Shown piece after piece: positions 25,706-35,476 of a stretch of DNA of 64,000 nucleotides. Source of the stretch: Rhizobium sp. Root1212 (GTDB taxonomy: Bacteria > Pseudomonadota > Alphaproteobacteria > Rhizobiales > Rhizobiaceae). Each line of letters opens with the position of its first letter. Position 1 is the first letter of the stretch. Where the stretch lies: NCBI RefSeq assembly GCF_001424985.1, contig NZ_LMDA01000007.1, positions 1 to 64,000 of the forward strand, written 5' to 3'. The notes below the pieces were generated by a model. That model did not search any database. It was not told the origin of the DNA and saw only the letters and a program-made list of their open reading frames with translations. The position numbers and the translations under genes are program-made.

Positions 25706-25831
25706 TTTCTGTGGCAGGATAGTCAAGTTTGTGGTACAAACTCGACGACGCCCCGCCACCGGCGGTGCTGGTGTTCGCGCCATATGGCGCTCTGTGGCGC
25801 CTCCGGCACCCATGGCAATGAAGAGGAAGCG

Positions 25832-26200
25832 ATGCGAAGCGAGGTGGTCAGGGTCCGCATGAAGCCGGAAGAGCGGCAAGCGCTCGCGGCGCTTTGTGGA
25901 GAAACACGGACCGCAAGTGACGTCATCCGGCTGCTGTTCCGCGATCAGGCCGGTCTACCATTGCCAGTCGGACCGATCGAAGCCGACCATCTGCGGGGCA
26001 CGAACGAGGAATTGCGTCGCGTCGGCATCAATCTCAACCAGGCTGTTCGGGCCATGAACGAAGGCCGCGTCGGCTATGAGCCGCATCTGGATGCAGCGCT
26101 GCGAAAGCTTCTCGACGCTGTGTTTCGGCTGAGGGCCGACGTCGATCTGATGCTGCGGATCAGCCGGCAAGAACGGAGAGGGCGCGGACATGGCCTATGA
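25832..26200 (+). CDS. MobC-like relaxosome accessory protein
   Basis: A 122-aa protein. VRVRMKPEERQALAALCGETRTASDVIRLLFRDQAG resembles the RHH-like start of MobC, and RRVGINLNQAVRAMNEG is its conserved NLNQ segment. MobC proteins bind near nic and help the relaxase open the strand. ATG 25832 follows GAGGAAG; an earlier in-frame ATG would add a non-conserved stretch. It overlaps the relaxase start by 11 bases. Confidence 0.8.
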   Translation: MRSEVVRVRMKPEERQALAALCGETRTASDVIRLLFRDQAGLPLPVGPIEADHLRGTNEELRRVGINLNQAVRAMNEGRVGYEPHLDAALRKLLDAVFRLRADVDLMLRISRQERRGRGHGL

Positions 26201-28751
26201 GTGGGCAAGCCTGCTGGGTGAAGTCGACACCTACTCGGCGCGCCGGACCGCATCGCTGGTGGACGACGATGAAAAGCGGCGCCGCGGACGGGCGAGTGGT
26301 CCCGCCGTGACCGGTGATCGTGCTGAGAAGCGGTATCTGCCAACAGGGATTGCAGCCAAGGTCGCTATGATCTCTGTCCCGTTGGGGGAACAGACTATCG
26401 CCTCCATCCTGCAGCCGCCGCCCTCCTCTCAACAGGACGTCATCGCGCTCGTCGGTGCGTTAGCTTCACGCATGGGGCCGGAAGAGGACGACGAATTGCG
26501 CAGGGGCGGGGGAGGCGGCGGTAGCGCCGCACGTCAAGCCAACCCGCCGATCGCCACTCGGCGTTCATTGAAAGACAGGGTGTCGTCGGAGGTTGCCAGC
26601 CGGGCAGCGCTTGCTGCCGGTGCCCAGCCGGTTGTGATCAAAGTCACATCAACGGTTTCCAGCCGCGCTTCCGCCGCGGGCCTGCTCACCTATCTTGGAA
26701 CGCGGGAGGTCGAAACTGAAAATGGGCAAAAGGAGAAGGTGGACATCTCCGTCGTCGATCAGGACGGGATAGCCATCGCAACCAGGGAGGCGCGCGCGGC
26801 CGTTCTATCCGACTGGATCGCTGAGTTCCGGGAGCCCTACGCCGTAAACGCGGTAGCGAGCATCTCGATTAAGTTCGCCGAACCTGTTGGAGACGACGAT
26901 CTTCATGAGGCACTGAACGCTGCCTTCGGCTCAAAGCCGTTCCTTTATTCCCGTCGCCCGCACGGGGAGGTTTCTGTCTATACGGTCACGGACCTGCCGG
27001 CGGGAAAACTGGCTGTCGCTTTGAAAGCCCGTGAGAAGGGCGACGGTTCGGTGCGGTTGGCGGAAACTGCCGAAGCGGATCTTGCGGCTCGGTTGGTAGA
27101 GGCTGGCAGCCGGGCCGATGTTCGCATTCTCGGGGCTGCGGCTTCGGAAAAGTCGGGCCGCTATTTCCTCGAAAAGTTTCTTCATGCCGAAAGACCGGTC
27201 ACCTCGAGTGCCGGCGAAGCGGTAAAGCACGGATCGTCTATCAAGAACGCAGCAGATGGGATTTGGCAGAGTTGGTCTGAACATATTCGCACCGTCGAGC
27301 CGCGCAATGCTTTCCACGTCATTTTCTCAGCCCGCGCCGGCACAGATGGTGAGGCGATGAACCGCGCGGTGCGCGATTTTCTGAGCGAGCAGGTCGCGGG
27401 GCACCGGTGGGTCACAGCCCATCATCCTGAAACCGGGCATGTGCACGTCCATGCAATGATTTCCGCCCGCGATGATGTTGGCAAAGCGCTGCGGTTGACC
27501 AAGCCCGAACTTTATCAATGGCGAGAGCGGTTTGCGGCAAAGGCGCGTGAGCATGGGATCGCAATGGTGGCGACCCGCCGGGCCGACGTCGCGGCAACGC
27601 GGCCGTACAGCCAGGCGCAGGCCGGCGCGCATCAGCGTGGTGTCGCCGATCCTCATTATCTCAAAACGTCCGCAGTCAATAAGCGTGTCGAGCGCAAGCG
27701 GGCCGCCATCGCGGATCGCTCCTCGCTCGTCAGCGGCAGTCTTGCGTTGGCCCCGCAATGGCGAGCGACTGTAGACGCTCTTAAAAAGGTGGGCGCAGAA
27801 TCCACAGTGATAGACGCGGCCAATCGGTTTGCCGCTGCTGCCGCGGAGAAACCGCCAAAGCTTCCACCACAAAATGAAACGGGCTTCGTGCTTGTGCGGC
27901 TGGAAATCAAAAATGCCAACGACCCTACTTCCGTGTCGAAAACTGTCGAGCGCGCCCTGAAAGTCGACTCTCGGTTCGTTTCTGTGAAAGCCGGAACAGT
28001 GTTGCTGTTGGCGCCGACCGTAGCGAGCATCAGCAAGGTTGAGCGGGAGCTGAAGAGACAGAAGGAAGTTGGCCGAGGCGCGGAGACCCTTGCGGTGGTC
28101 AAGACTATCGAGCGCCAGATGTCCGAACAGGGGCTCAGTGCGGCCGTTTCGGTCAAGGCGGCCGGCGCTGCCCAGAATGGGGCGCCAACGCCATGGCTGC
28201 AGAGCCGCTTTGCAAAATCGGCACAGAGAACGGCTTCGGATCCAGCCACGCCACTGGCGAAACTCATGACTTTGGTCTCAGACATCAAACATCGAAAGGA
28301 AAACACTATGCCCCTATCGCTGGAACAGTTCGACGAGCGCGTTGCACGCGCCAATAAATCGATGGACCGCCTGGAGACGATGGTCGACAGCAGTGGCGAG
28401 CGCCAGGCCGTCGAGGAAATGCGGCGTGAGATTTCTGCACTTTTTGCCGAGCAGCGCCGGGACATCGAATTGCAGCAGATGCCGTCAGCCCTTCATCCTT
28501 CCGGGGGAGGCGCAACACCACCGGCTGCTCGAGCGGGCAACGGCCATGATCAGAACCGGAAGACGCCGGCAAGTGTCGATCCCGCAATCGCGGTCCAGCA
28601 ACACGCTATTGCTGCGGGTCGAGCGGCCCGCGCAGCACGCGAGCAGGCTGGAAGCGCGAAAGGAGCGCAGGACAAACAGCGCCGGGAGCGCGTTCGCCAG
28701 ACCGAGCAAGAGCGTCGCCACGACAATGGCCGGGACGAGCTCGAGCGCTAA
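26190..28751 (+). CDS. MobA/VirD2-like relaxase
   Basis: An 853-aa relaxase, the nickase that starts conjugal transfer. Residues 161-171 read SAAGLLTYLGT, like the VirD2 motif I with a candidate catalytic tyrosine (Y168). HHPETGHVHVHAM (about 411-423) is the three-histidine metal motif III. The catalytic region begins only after 130-150 residues of non-conserved sequence, and the C-terminal 350 residues are charged and rich in A, K and R, likely disordered and carrying the secretion signal. The class looks MOBP-like. It follows mobC with an 11-base overlap. Confidence 0.8.
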   Translation: MAYEWASLLGEVDTYSARRTASLVDDDEKRRRGRASGPAVTGDRAEKRYLPTGIAAKVAMISVPLGEQTIASILQPPPSSQQDVIALVGALASRMGPEEDDELRRGGGGGGSAARQANPPIATRRSLKDRVSSEVASRAALAAGAQPVVIKVTSTVSSRASAAGLLTYLGTREVETENGQKEKVDISVVDQDGIAIATREARAAVLSDWIAEFREPYAVNAVASISIKFAEPVGDDDLHEALNAAFGSKPFLYSRRPHGEVSVYTVTDLPAGKLAVALKAREKGDGSVRLAETAEADLAARLVEAGSRADVRILGAAASEKSGRYFLEKFLHAERPVTSSAGEAVKHGSSIKNAADGIWQSWSEHIRTVEPRNAFHVIFSARAGTDGEAMNRAVRDFLSEQVAGHRWVTAHHPETGHVHVHAMISARDDVGKALRLTKPELYQWRERFAAKAREHGIAMVATRRADVAATRPYSQAQAGAHQRGVADPHYLKTSAVNKRVERKRAAIADRSSLVSGSLALAPQWRATVDALKKVGAESTVIDAANRFAAAAAEKPPKLPPQNETGFVLVRLEIKNANDPTSVSKTVERALKVDSRFVSVKAGTVLLLAPTVASISKVERELKRQKEVGRGAETLAVVKTIERQMSEQGLSAAVSVKAAGAAQNGAPTPWLQSRFAKSAQRTASDPATPLAKLMTLVSDIKHRKENTMPLSLEQFDERVARANKSMDRLETMVDSSGERQAVEEMRREISALFAEQRRDIELQQMPSALHPSGGGATPPAARAGNGHDQNRKTPASVDPAIAVQQHAIAAGRAARAAREQAGSAKGAQDKQRRERVRQTEQERRHDNGRDELER

Positions 28752-28966
28752 GCGAAGGCTAAATGTTGTCAGGGCTAGAGCATCCTTGAATGAGACTGCT
28801 TTGCGCCTTCATTCCGGTCATCCACACCGCCCGAATCAGATCCTGAGAGCAGCCGGTCTGCTGTTTGAGTAGTGAAATACTGCGACCCGCATTGTTACCG
28901 TAACGTACCTTTTGAGCGGCGCTCCAGACGTATACCGTTCGGCAATCCAGGGAGGCCGTGTAGCCG

Positions 28967-29263
28967 ATGAGCAGCGTGGAGACTTCCGCAATTTCGCCTC
29001 CGGGCGCGGCTCAACGCGGCCTGCGGAGGCTCATGTTGAAACTGCCCGAGGTGCGTGGAGATCTGAAGATCATAGCGGCAAAACGGCCGTTCTTGACCGA
29101 TCTCTGTGAGGCCTACGAAGACGCATGTGTGAAGCTGCAGCGACTCCGGATTACGCCTGGCAACGCCAATTGTCCGATGATTGAGGAATATGAAATGATC
29201 GGCGCGGAGATCGAAGCGGAGATCATCGCCTGTTGCACCGAGCATCGGTCCCATCAGTGGTAG
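28967..29263 (+). CDS. Small hypothetical protein
   Basis: A 98-aa protein. The core VRGDLKIIAAKRPFLTDLCEAYEDACVKLQ and IEEYEMIGAEIEAEII is helical and reads like a real protein, similar to small genes I have seen on rhizobial genomes, but I cannot name a function. The ribosome site is weak. It lies 215 bp after the relaxase; that gap holds nothing I recognise. Confidence 0.5.
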   Translation: MSSVETSAISPPGAAQRGLRRLMLKLPEVRGDLKIIAAKRPFLTDLCEAYEDACVKLQRLRITPGNANCPMIEEYEMIGAEIEAEIIACCTEHRSHQW

Positions 29264-29391
29264 TGCACCCGTCCTTGCCGCAGACGCGACACCGCGAACA
29301 CACATGTCGGCGTGCTTTTCAACTTGCACCTTCGGGAAGTACCAACGGTCGGTTTGCATGGTAGTATTCCGGTTGCTCGGAGGGTGCAAGC

Positions 29392-30123
29392 ATGTTGATG
29401 ACGGTAGACAGAACGCCAAAAAGCATAACAAAGATCGTTGCAGGCGCCGCCCTCTCCGTGGTCTCGACATACCTGCTGGTCTGCTACTTCCTTATTCCCG
29501 AGCTCTGGATATTTCATGACAGTCGGCGTATGGCGGACTTCAGCAAGATGGTGACCACCACGGAACAGGACATTCCGGGTGATCCCATCAATGTCGGCCT
29601 TGTCGGCAAAAAAGAGCAAATCATCCGGGCATTTACAGCGGCCAAGTGGGATCCGGCTGACAAGATCACGTTGCGCTCCTCAATCGAGATCGGATTGAGC
29701 GTCGTGCTCGACCGCCCCGACCTAGACGCCCCGGTCAGCGCGTTGCTGTTTGACGGTCGCAAGCAGGACTTGGCGTTCGAAAAGCCAGTGGGCCGCAGTG
29801 CGGACGAACGACATCATGTGCGGTTCTGGATGACGACAAGTCTCGAACCCGATGGGCGGCCACTTTGGCTGGGTGCCGCCAGTTTCGACCGAGGCGTCGG
29901 CGTCAGCCATGACACGGGCGAAATCACCCATCACATCGGACCCGACCTCGACGCCGACCGCGACCTTGTTATCGGAGACCTCTTGAAGACCGGGCAGGTG
30001 TCGTTGACATTTGAGCGTGCGGGTGTCGGGGAAACAAAGACGGGTAGGAATGGTGGCGGTGATCCGTATTTCACTGACGGGCAGGTCCACATCGGCGTTC
30101 TACACGACAACCCGTCTGAGTAG
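29392..30123 (+). CDS. LssY C-terminal-domain-like protein
   Basis: A 243-aa protein with one N-terminal membrane helix (SVVSTYLLVCYFLIPELWIF) and a periplasmic domain. GDPINVGLVGKKEQIIRAFTAAKWDPADKI and RHHVRFWMTTSLEPDGRPLWLGAASFDRGVG match the LssY C-terminal domain pattern. The function is unknown; the family is found with phosphatase-like membrane proteins. GGAGG precedes the ATG. It is the first gene of the metabolic insert and is convergent with the next gene. Confidence 0.65.
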   Translation: MLMTVDRTPKSITKIVAGAALSVVSTYLLVCYFLIPELWIFHDSRRMADFSKMVTTTEQDIPGDPINVGLVGKKEQIIRAFTAAKWDPADKITLRSSIEIGLSVVLDRPDLDAPVSALLFDGRKQDLAFEKPVGRSADERHHVRFWMTTSLEPDGRPLWLGAASFDRGVGVSHDTGEITHHIGPDLDADRDLVIGDLLKTGQVSLTFERAGVGETKTGRNGGGDPYFTDGQVHIGVLHDNPSE

Positions 30124-30165
30124 CGGGTGTCGCACACTGATGTCGTCCGTGTCAGGCATGTTCCC

Positions 30166-30972
30166 CTATTTTGGAAACAAAAAAGTGACAGCCAAGCGGA
30201 CCCCGAGACCTTCCGGACCGTTGTCCGGTGCAGCCGCCCAGTAGCGCAACCCGGCCGTCAGGCTAATCGGCTGCTCTTCGATCTTCACAAGCTTGGAGAC
30301 TGTAAAGTTGATGGGGACGGACCACTCCTCAGACTTCCAGTCATAGGTCGACTCGGTGTTCAGGGCGAACGTCCAGGCGTCCGGGGTGGTGTAGGATACG
30401 AACGGCTGCATGAAAGTGCTGCTGATGTCATTCCGCTCGTCGCTGCCCGCGAAGGACCAGATGTGGTTGGCAAGCACGCCGACCGTCCATGGCCCGTCCT
30501 GTTTGAGTGCGACGATCGTGGGACCTGCCCCCCATTTCTCCCCGCCGAGTAGATCATCCGTCGCGGTGGGGATCAGGAACACGGGACCCGCACCCCAGAT
30601 GATGCCGCTCTCGGTCGGTTTTGCCGGAGAGAGGAAGAAGCTTTGGACGGTGTCGCCGAGACCGAACTGCGTTCCGGATGGCCCTGCAATGTCGTCTTGC
30701 CAGGTCACAGGTAGGATCGTGCGCGAGATTAGGTTCCAGTTCTCGTTTAAGGAGATTGGGATAACGGGTTGAATGTTGAGCGTCGTCTTGTCACCGTCCA
30801 GCGGACCATAGCCATGGTCGTAGTTGAACTGGAACGGAACGCTGATCAAAGAAGCGATCGGGTTCGACAGCTTCTTTGCCAGGTCGGAACTGGACTCCTG
30901 CGCTTTCAGCGGACTTGCCATTCCAAGCAGCATCAGTAAGCCAACGACTTTCCAGGATACGGATAGTGTCAT
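30166..30972 (-). CDS. Outer-membrane transporter-like protein
   Basis: A 268-aa exported protein. The signal peptide ends near LKAQES. The mature part has alternating hydrophobic strands (SVPFQFNYDHGYGP, LNIQPVIPISLNENWNLISRTILPV, FGLGDTVQSFFLSP, WGAGPVFLIPTATD) like the transporter/neuromedin-U-type outer-membrane beta-barrel family. It ends in LAVTFLFPK, a typical aromatic barrel C terminus. A substrate cannot be inferred. It heads the minus-strand genes that run to the sulfatase. Confidence 0.6.
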   Translation of the reverse strand: MTLSVSWKVVGLLMLLGMASPLKAQESSSDLAKKLSNPIASLISVPFQFNYDHGYGPLDGDKTTLNIQPVIPISLNENWNLISRTILPVTWQDDIAGPSGTQFGLGDTVQSFFLSPAKPTESGIIWGAGPVFLIPTATDDLLGGEKWGAGPTIVALKQDGPWTVGVLANHIWSFAGSDERNDISSTFMQPFVSYTTPDAWTFALNTESTYDWKSEEWSVPINFTVSKLVKIEEQPISLTAGLRYWAAAPDNGPEGLGVRLAVTFLFPK

Positions 30973-31002
30973 GGTCGAACCCCCAAGGTTTGTGCGAAGG
31001 CG

Positions 31003-31794
31003 CTAGAACTTTATCGAGACACCGAGGATCGGCCCCTGCTGGACGGCATCGAAAAGGAAGCCGTCGTCACTGTAATCGACGCCAAGGGCGCGGTATCCGG
31101 CGATCGCCGATATCCGTTCGTTGAAGTCGTAACCAAGGCCGAGCGCTACATCCCAGTCGAGGTCGGCCCCGCCCGCCCCGATCAGGCCCCAACCTGTCAG
31201 GTAGATTTCCGGCGTGAGGGAATACTTACCCCGTAGCCCGACCATGCCATCGACCCATGTGGCGCCGTCTTCTCATTCGATGCCTCCGAGAATGCCGCCG
31301 TTGAACGAAAGCATCGTATCTACCGACCAGACCTTCACGCCGCCGACTACGTCGAGGTGCCCCTCGGGACCGTCCAGCACGGCGTAACCCAAACCAAGTA
31401 GACCGGAAAAACTCGATGTCGTCACATCGACATCGTCTGCCAAGACCCCGAATGGCGTCTCGCCGTTGGCGGACAGCTTCGTATAGATAACGTCGCCGAT
31501 GACGCTGAAGCGGCCGTTGCGCGCTTCTCCTGCGGCCATGAACGCAAAATCGAGATTGCTCAGGATATCGCCGAAGTCAGCGTCCATGTGGACGGTTGGC
31601 AGTCCGAACTGTGAAGTATCGCCGGAGAGCCCCGCCATCCAGAAGTAAGGCGCAACATTGAATTCCCAGCCAGTCTCGGACACGGCCGTCTGAGGCTCCT
31701 GTGTCATCAGGGGAGAGACGTCGGCCGCATGAGCGCCGCCACACAAGATGGCCCCGACTGCCACGGAGAGCGCGAGTGTCCTGTAGTTTATCAT
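31003..31794 (-). pseudogene. Outer-membrane beta-barrel protein interrupted by one TGA
   Basis: Two pieces in the same frame are separated by a single TGA (31275-31273). The first is a 173-aa barrel-like protein with a signal peptide (SVAVGAILCGGAHA), ending GGILGGIE. The second continues EDGATWVDGMVGLRGKYSLT and ends in LGVSIKF, a normal barrel C terminus. Without the stop this would be one protein of about 263 aa. It is therefore a disrupted gene, a sequencing error, or a readthrough case. It lies between two other exported-protein genes in the same direction. Confidence 0.75.
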
Positions 31795-31839
31795 TGCCTG
31801 CTCCTTTTCGTTTCGCGGGCGCGGACGCCCGACCGTCCG

Positions 31840-33150
31840 TTATTGCCGCAAGGGATGACATCCGGCCTTTGCACTGGCCGCCTCGTTCATACCACATGGT
31901 CGATTCGCTGCCGACTTTGTTCCGGTCAGGTTATTGAGATGGTGGCCATAGTGATCGCGCGTGTGCGGGTCGATGACCGCCACAGGGGCTGCGAGTATCA
32001 AGCCCGCCGCACTGCCAGCCGCCACTGCCACTCCGGTGGTTCCCGCAATGAGATGATCGCCGAGACCCAACCTGCTGTCTGTCAGAGACTGACCTTCTGA
32101 AATACGAGCGCCGATAAGTTGGACGACCTGTGGCGATTCCGCGAACTTGCTGTGATGGAGTCCATCTCCAGCTTTCACCTTGGTGAGATCGATGACCGTG
32201 ATCTTGTTGGTTTCCATCTCTTCCTTGTAAGGAGCCCGTTCCGGATCGATCGATCCCAGCCGCGGAACGTCGCCCCAAATCCGGCGAGAGAAGGCCAGCG
32301 CCCGGTCATCGGCGGATACGAATAACGTAAACCTCGGCCGATGTTCCCCCATGTCCTCGATCTGCGATCGGAACACATCGACGTCGACGTCGGGAGCCGC
32401 AAGCATGACGTTCTTGAATTTCGCAGGCAGACCGTCGTTGCGGATCGCCATTTGCCGCAAGCCCTCCAGCGCCAGCCAGTTGCCCATCGAATGGGCGAGA
32501 ATGGAAACTTCTTTCACCTCCGGATCGGCTGCCAGGTACTGAAAGAGCGCCTCCAGCGTGTTGCGGGTGTAATTGGTGCTCTCCCGGTCGTAGCCATACG
32601 CAAGCAGACTACCGCGGGAAGGCCAGGTCACCAGGATAGGGGCGCTCTTCACACCGGAATCATGAACGATCTGCGCAAAGCGGTAGACGGAATTTTCGAA
32701 CCGGTTGTTGAACCCATGGATGAAGACGAGGACGCTTCGATCGGGGCTTTTCCTGACCGTCGCGTTCAGCCACAACTTGGCGGCATCCTTCGTGAGTTGC
32801 TCGGCGTTCAGGGTGGCAAAGTCGGTCGCCGGATCAGAGGGAAGCTTTTTTGGCCAGGCGACCTCACCGATCTTGCGTTCAGCGGGGATCGATACGGTGA
32901 TATCGACGAAGGCAGGTGCGCGAGCGCGTTCCCCTGTGAACATCTCCCCCGCGTCATCGGAGCGACCACGCGTGGTCGCCACCAGCATGGTGACCCGGCT
33001 TGTCGTCGGGATGGTATCCGCGACTGGCGTCAGCACATTCTTGGGATGCCCGCCGCATCCTGACATCACCGCAAGTGCGGCGAACACAGCGATCCAGCGC
33101 GTGGTCCGCGATCCGACAGTGTTGACTGGGGTTGCCGTAAGCGCGCTCAT
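31840..33150 (-). CDS. DUF900 alpha/beta-hydrolase lipoprotein
   Basis: A 436-aa lipoprotein: AVMSGCGG (C32) is a lipobox. The hydrolase core has VLVFIHGFNNRFENSVYRFAQIV, VTWPSRGSLLAYGYDRESTNYTR and the nucleophile elbow LAHSMGNWL, all typical of DUF900. A serine-hydrolase activity on an unknown ester or lipid is likely. The C-terminal 90 residues are less conserved. The start overlaps the cytochrome stop by ATGA, so both are one operon. Confidence 0.8.
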   Translation of the reverse strand: MSALTATPVNTVGSRTTRWIAVFAALAVMSGCGGHPKNVLTPVADTIPTTSRVTMLVATTRGRSDDAGEMFTGERARAPAFVDITVSIPAERKIGEVAWPKKLPSDPATDFATLNAEQLTKDAAKLWLNATVRKSPDRSVLVFIHGFNNRFENSVYRFAQIVHDSGVKSAPILVTWPSRGSLLAYGYDRESTNYTRNTLEALFQYLAADPEVKEVSILAHSMGNWLALEGLRQMAIRNDGLPAKFKNVMLAAPDVDVDVFRSQIEDMGEHRPRFTLFVSADDRALAFSRRIWGDVPRLGSIDPERAPYKEEMETNKITVIDLTKVKAGDGLHHSKFAESPQVVQLIGARISEGQSLTDSRLGLGDHLIAGTTGVAVAAGSAAGLILAAPVAVIDPHTRDHYGHHLNNLTGTKSAANRPCGMNEAASAKAGCHPLRQ

Positions 33151-35441
33151 TTGCTTTCCTGACTTACTGCCTGCAATTGTCTCACGAGTTCTGCAATCTG
33201 TGGATTGTTCGGCTGCAGTCGAGCCAACGCAGTGGCAAAATTGAGCGTCTCGGAGTAGCGGCGGAGTTTGAGGCCGAACTGAATGGCAGTGCCGAGCAGA
33301 TCGGCGTCGGTAACGCTCTCTGCGTAAGCAGGATCAAACAGGGCAAACGCCTGCTCCGTTTGCCCGACCGAATCCAGGGCGACTGCGGCTGTCATCCGAT
33401 ACCGCGCGTTGGCTGGCTCCAGCCGGAGCGCCATATTCAGTTCGCTTATCGCTTCTTCCATCGCCTTCTGCCTCACGAGAGACAGACCATGGCCGAAGCG
33501 AAGGCCGGCTTGATTCGGATTGGCTGCGACTGCCTCGGCGTAGGTCTGTTCGGATTTCTCGCCATCGCCTGTAGCGCGGTAGAGTTCCGCCAAATTGATG
33601 CGAGCCCCTGGAAGGCTTGGATCGAGTTCGATTGCTTGGCGAAGCGTCTTCTCCGCTTCCTGTGGGTGGCCCTGTTCAAGCAGGAAGGTGCCATGGGTGC
33701 TTTGGATTTCGGCGACATCCGCATTGGCCTCGACATAAGCCTTCAAATCGGCCACGGCGCGCTCGAAGTCACGACGCTGATCGCCGAGGAAGTCCAGCGA
33801 CTGCGTGCTCCCAAGCGCCTTAGCTACGGCCACCCGGACTGCGCGCTTCTCGTCGCCGAGGAGATTGCCGATGGCATCGAGCCTCAACTCAGCGGGCAGG
33901 TTTAAAGCCGCCTCCGCTGCGCCCAACCGAAGCAGTGGGTCGGGGCTTTCCGATGCCGCCTTCACATCCGCTGCGGCGTCCGCTCCGGTTCGCCTGCTCA
34001 TCTCGGTTATGGCGCTTCCTCTAACAATCCCTGACTGCTTCGCGTCTTCGACAAGTGCGCGCAGAGCGTCGAGAGATGCTGCATCGCCTTGCACCGTGTC
34101 TCCAAAAGCGTGGGCGATGGTCTGGCGGTCGCGCCAACCTGTGCCAAACCATGAGTCGAGCGTTTGCGAGGCCCACGCGTTGGTCTTTCCCTCGTGACAG
34201 GAGATGCAGGCGTTTGGCGTTCCATATCGGTCCGAAAGGTCGGGACGGGGAATGACGAAGGAATGGTCGCGGCGGGGATCGATCTTCATATAGGTCCGCT
34301 CGGGCATATGGCAGTTGGCGCAGAGTGCGCCGCTTGAGCCTTCGGGGTGATGGGAGTGGGCAGGCGTATCGAAGTGGCCGCTTGGATCGTTTGCAGTGAA
34401 GCGCTCTTGCTTTTCCGGCGTGTGACATTGCGTGCATAGCGCGTTTCCAACAGCCTTGACGCTTCCTTCGTGCGGGCGATGGCAGTCGAAGCAGGTCACG
34501 CCCGCGCGCGCCATCTTGCTCTGCTGGAAAGAGCCGTATTCGAAGACCTCGTCGAGGATCTGCCCATCGGGGAAGTAGAGGTCGCTGCGTAGCATGGCCG
34601 GGGAAAAGTTGTCGAGTAACGTCCCTCCCGGCTGGTAGTCGCCGACGAGCCGTGTCCGCCGCGAGTGACAGGCAAGACAGGTATCCATGCTGACCTCTGA
34701 CAATCCCGCCCGTGGCAAGGGCGTCTTTTCGGATGCCTCGGATTGCGTTGTCGCCCATTCGACATGTTTAGCGCCGCCGCCGTGACAGGACTGACAGCCG
34801 ATGCTGGTCGCGACATAGGACGATTCATAAGTGTTGGTCTGGGGCCGGAAATTGGTCTGCGGATCGGTGGAATGGCAGTCGATGCAGGTGCGGTTCCACC
34901 GATAGAAGGGACCTGTCCAGTGAAAGGTCGATCCGGGTTTTGCTGCCGATCCCGCACCAAGCCAGAACCACTCGCGCTTTTTCGTGTCCCAAGCGATGTC
35001 GAGCGTCTGCAGTTTGCCGCCGCCGAGATCGATCAGGTATTGTTGCAGCGGCTCGTAGGCAAACGTGTACTTGACTTCGAAGTCTGCCTGCTTGCCATCC
35101 GCTCCTTCGGTGCGGACGAAGAACTGTCGATCCTTGCGGAAGAACGTCGCCTCGACGCCGTGCCCCTCGAAGCTGGCGTTATCGAAATCACCCCGCACCG
35201 TGGCGTCGCTGGCAACGGCCATTGCCTGCGCATGATGAGACGTTGCGAACGCCGCCGTCTGACCGGCGTGGCACGAAGAACAGATTTTCTCATCGACGTA
35301 GCCAGGGTGGGTGGCGATCTGTGGGTCGGGAACGACGGACTTCACACCTTCGGCTGCCGCGGTCGCAGGTGCGAGCGCGAGCATGGCCCAGATCAGCAGG
35401 GCGGCGCGAACCATTGCTATTGGAGAGAAATGCACTCGCAA
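33147..35441 (-). CDS. Octaheme c-type cytochrome with C-terminal TPR region
   Basis: A 764-aa periplasmic protein. After a signal peptide (ALLIWAMLALAPATAAA) there are eight CxxCH haem sites: CSSCH, CIDCH, CQSCH, CLACH, CFDCH, CTQCH, CANCH and CISCH, all in the first 430 residues. The last 230 residues are TPR-like (EKTLRQAIELDPSLPGARINLAELYRATGDGEKSEQTY and later AISELNMALRLEPANARYR). It resembles cytochrome c554-type multihaem proteins and may move electrons for a periplasmic oxidase or reductase. Its 3' end overlaps the DUF900 lipoprotein gene. Confidence 0.85.
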   Translation of the reverse strand: MRVHFSPIAMVRAALLIWAMLALAPATAAAEGVKSVVPDPQIATHPGYVDEKICSSCHAGQTAAFATSHHAQAMAVASDATVRGDFDNASFEGHGVEATFFRKDRQFFVRTEGADGKQADFEVKYTFAYEPLQQYLIDLGGGKLQTLDIAWDTKKREWFWLGAGSAAKPGSTFHWTGPFYRWNRTCIDCHSTDPQTNFRPQTNTYESSYVATSIGCQSCHGGGAKHVEWATTQSEASEKTPLPRAGLSEVSMDTCLACHSRRTRLVGDYQPGGTLLDNFSPAMLRSDLYFPDGQILDEVFEYGSFQQSKMARAGVTCFDCHRPHEGSVKAVGNALCTQCHTPEKQERFTANDPSGHFDTPAHSHHPEGSSGALCANCHMPERTYMKIDPRRDHSFVIPRPDLSDRYGTPNACISCHEGKTNAWASQTLDSWFGTGWRDRQTIAHAFGDTVQGDAASLDALRALVEDAKQSGIVRGSAITEMSRRTGADAAADVKAASESPDPLLRLGAAEAALNLPAELRLDAIGNLLGDEKRAVRVAVAKALGSTQSLDFLGDQRRDFERAVADLKAYVEANADVAEIQSTHGTFLLEQGHPQEAEKTLRQAIELDPSLPGARINLAELYRATGDGEKSEQTYAEAVAANPNQAGLRFGHGLSLVRQKAMEEAISELNMALRLEPANARYRMTAAVALDSVGQTEQAFALFDPAYAESVTDADLLGTAIQFGLKLRRYSETLNFATALARLQPNNPQIAELVRQLQAVSQESK

Positions 35442-35476
35442 TCAGGCGCTCCTGCTATGCGTACCTCGCATCCACA

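Noticed and set aside
28895..29470. Minus-strand 191-aa frame after the relaxase
   Set aside because: It is antisense to the better supported plus-strand small gene and the start of the LssY-like gene, and is arginine-rich as expected of a shadow.
32341..33063. Plus-strand 240-aa frame opposite the DUF900 gene
   Set aside because: The hydrolase on the other strand has a lipobox and catalytic motifs; this frame is its shadow.
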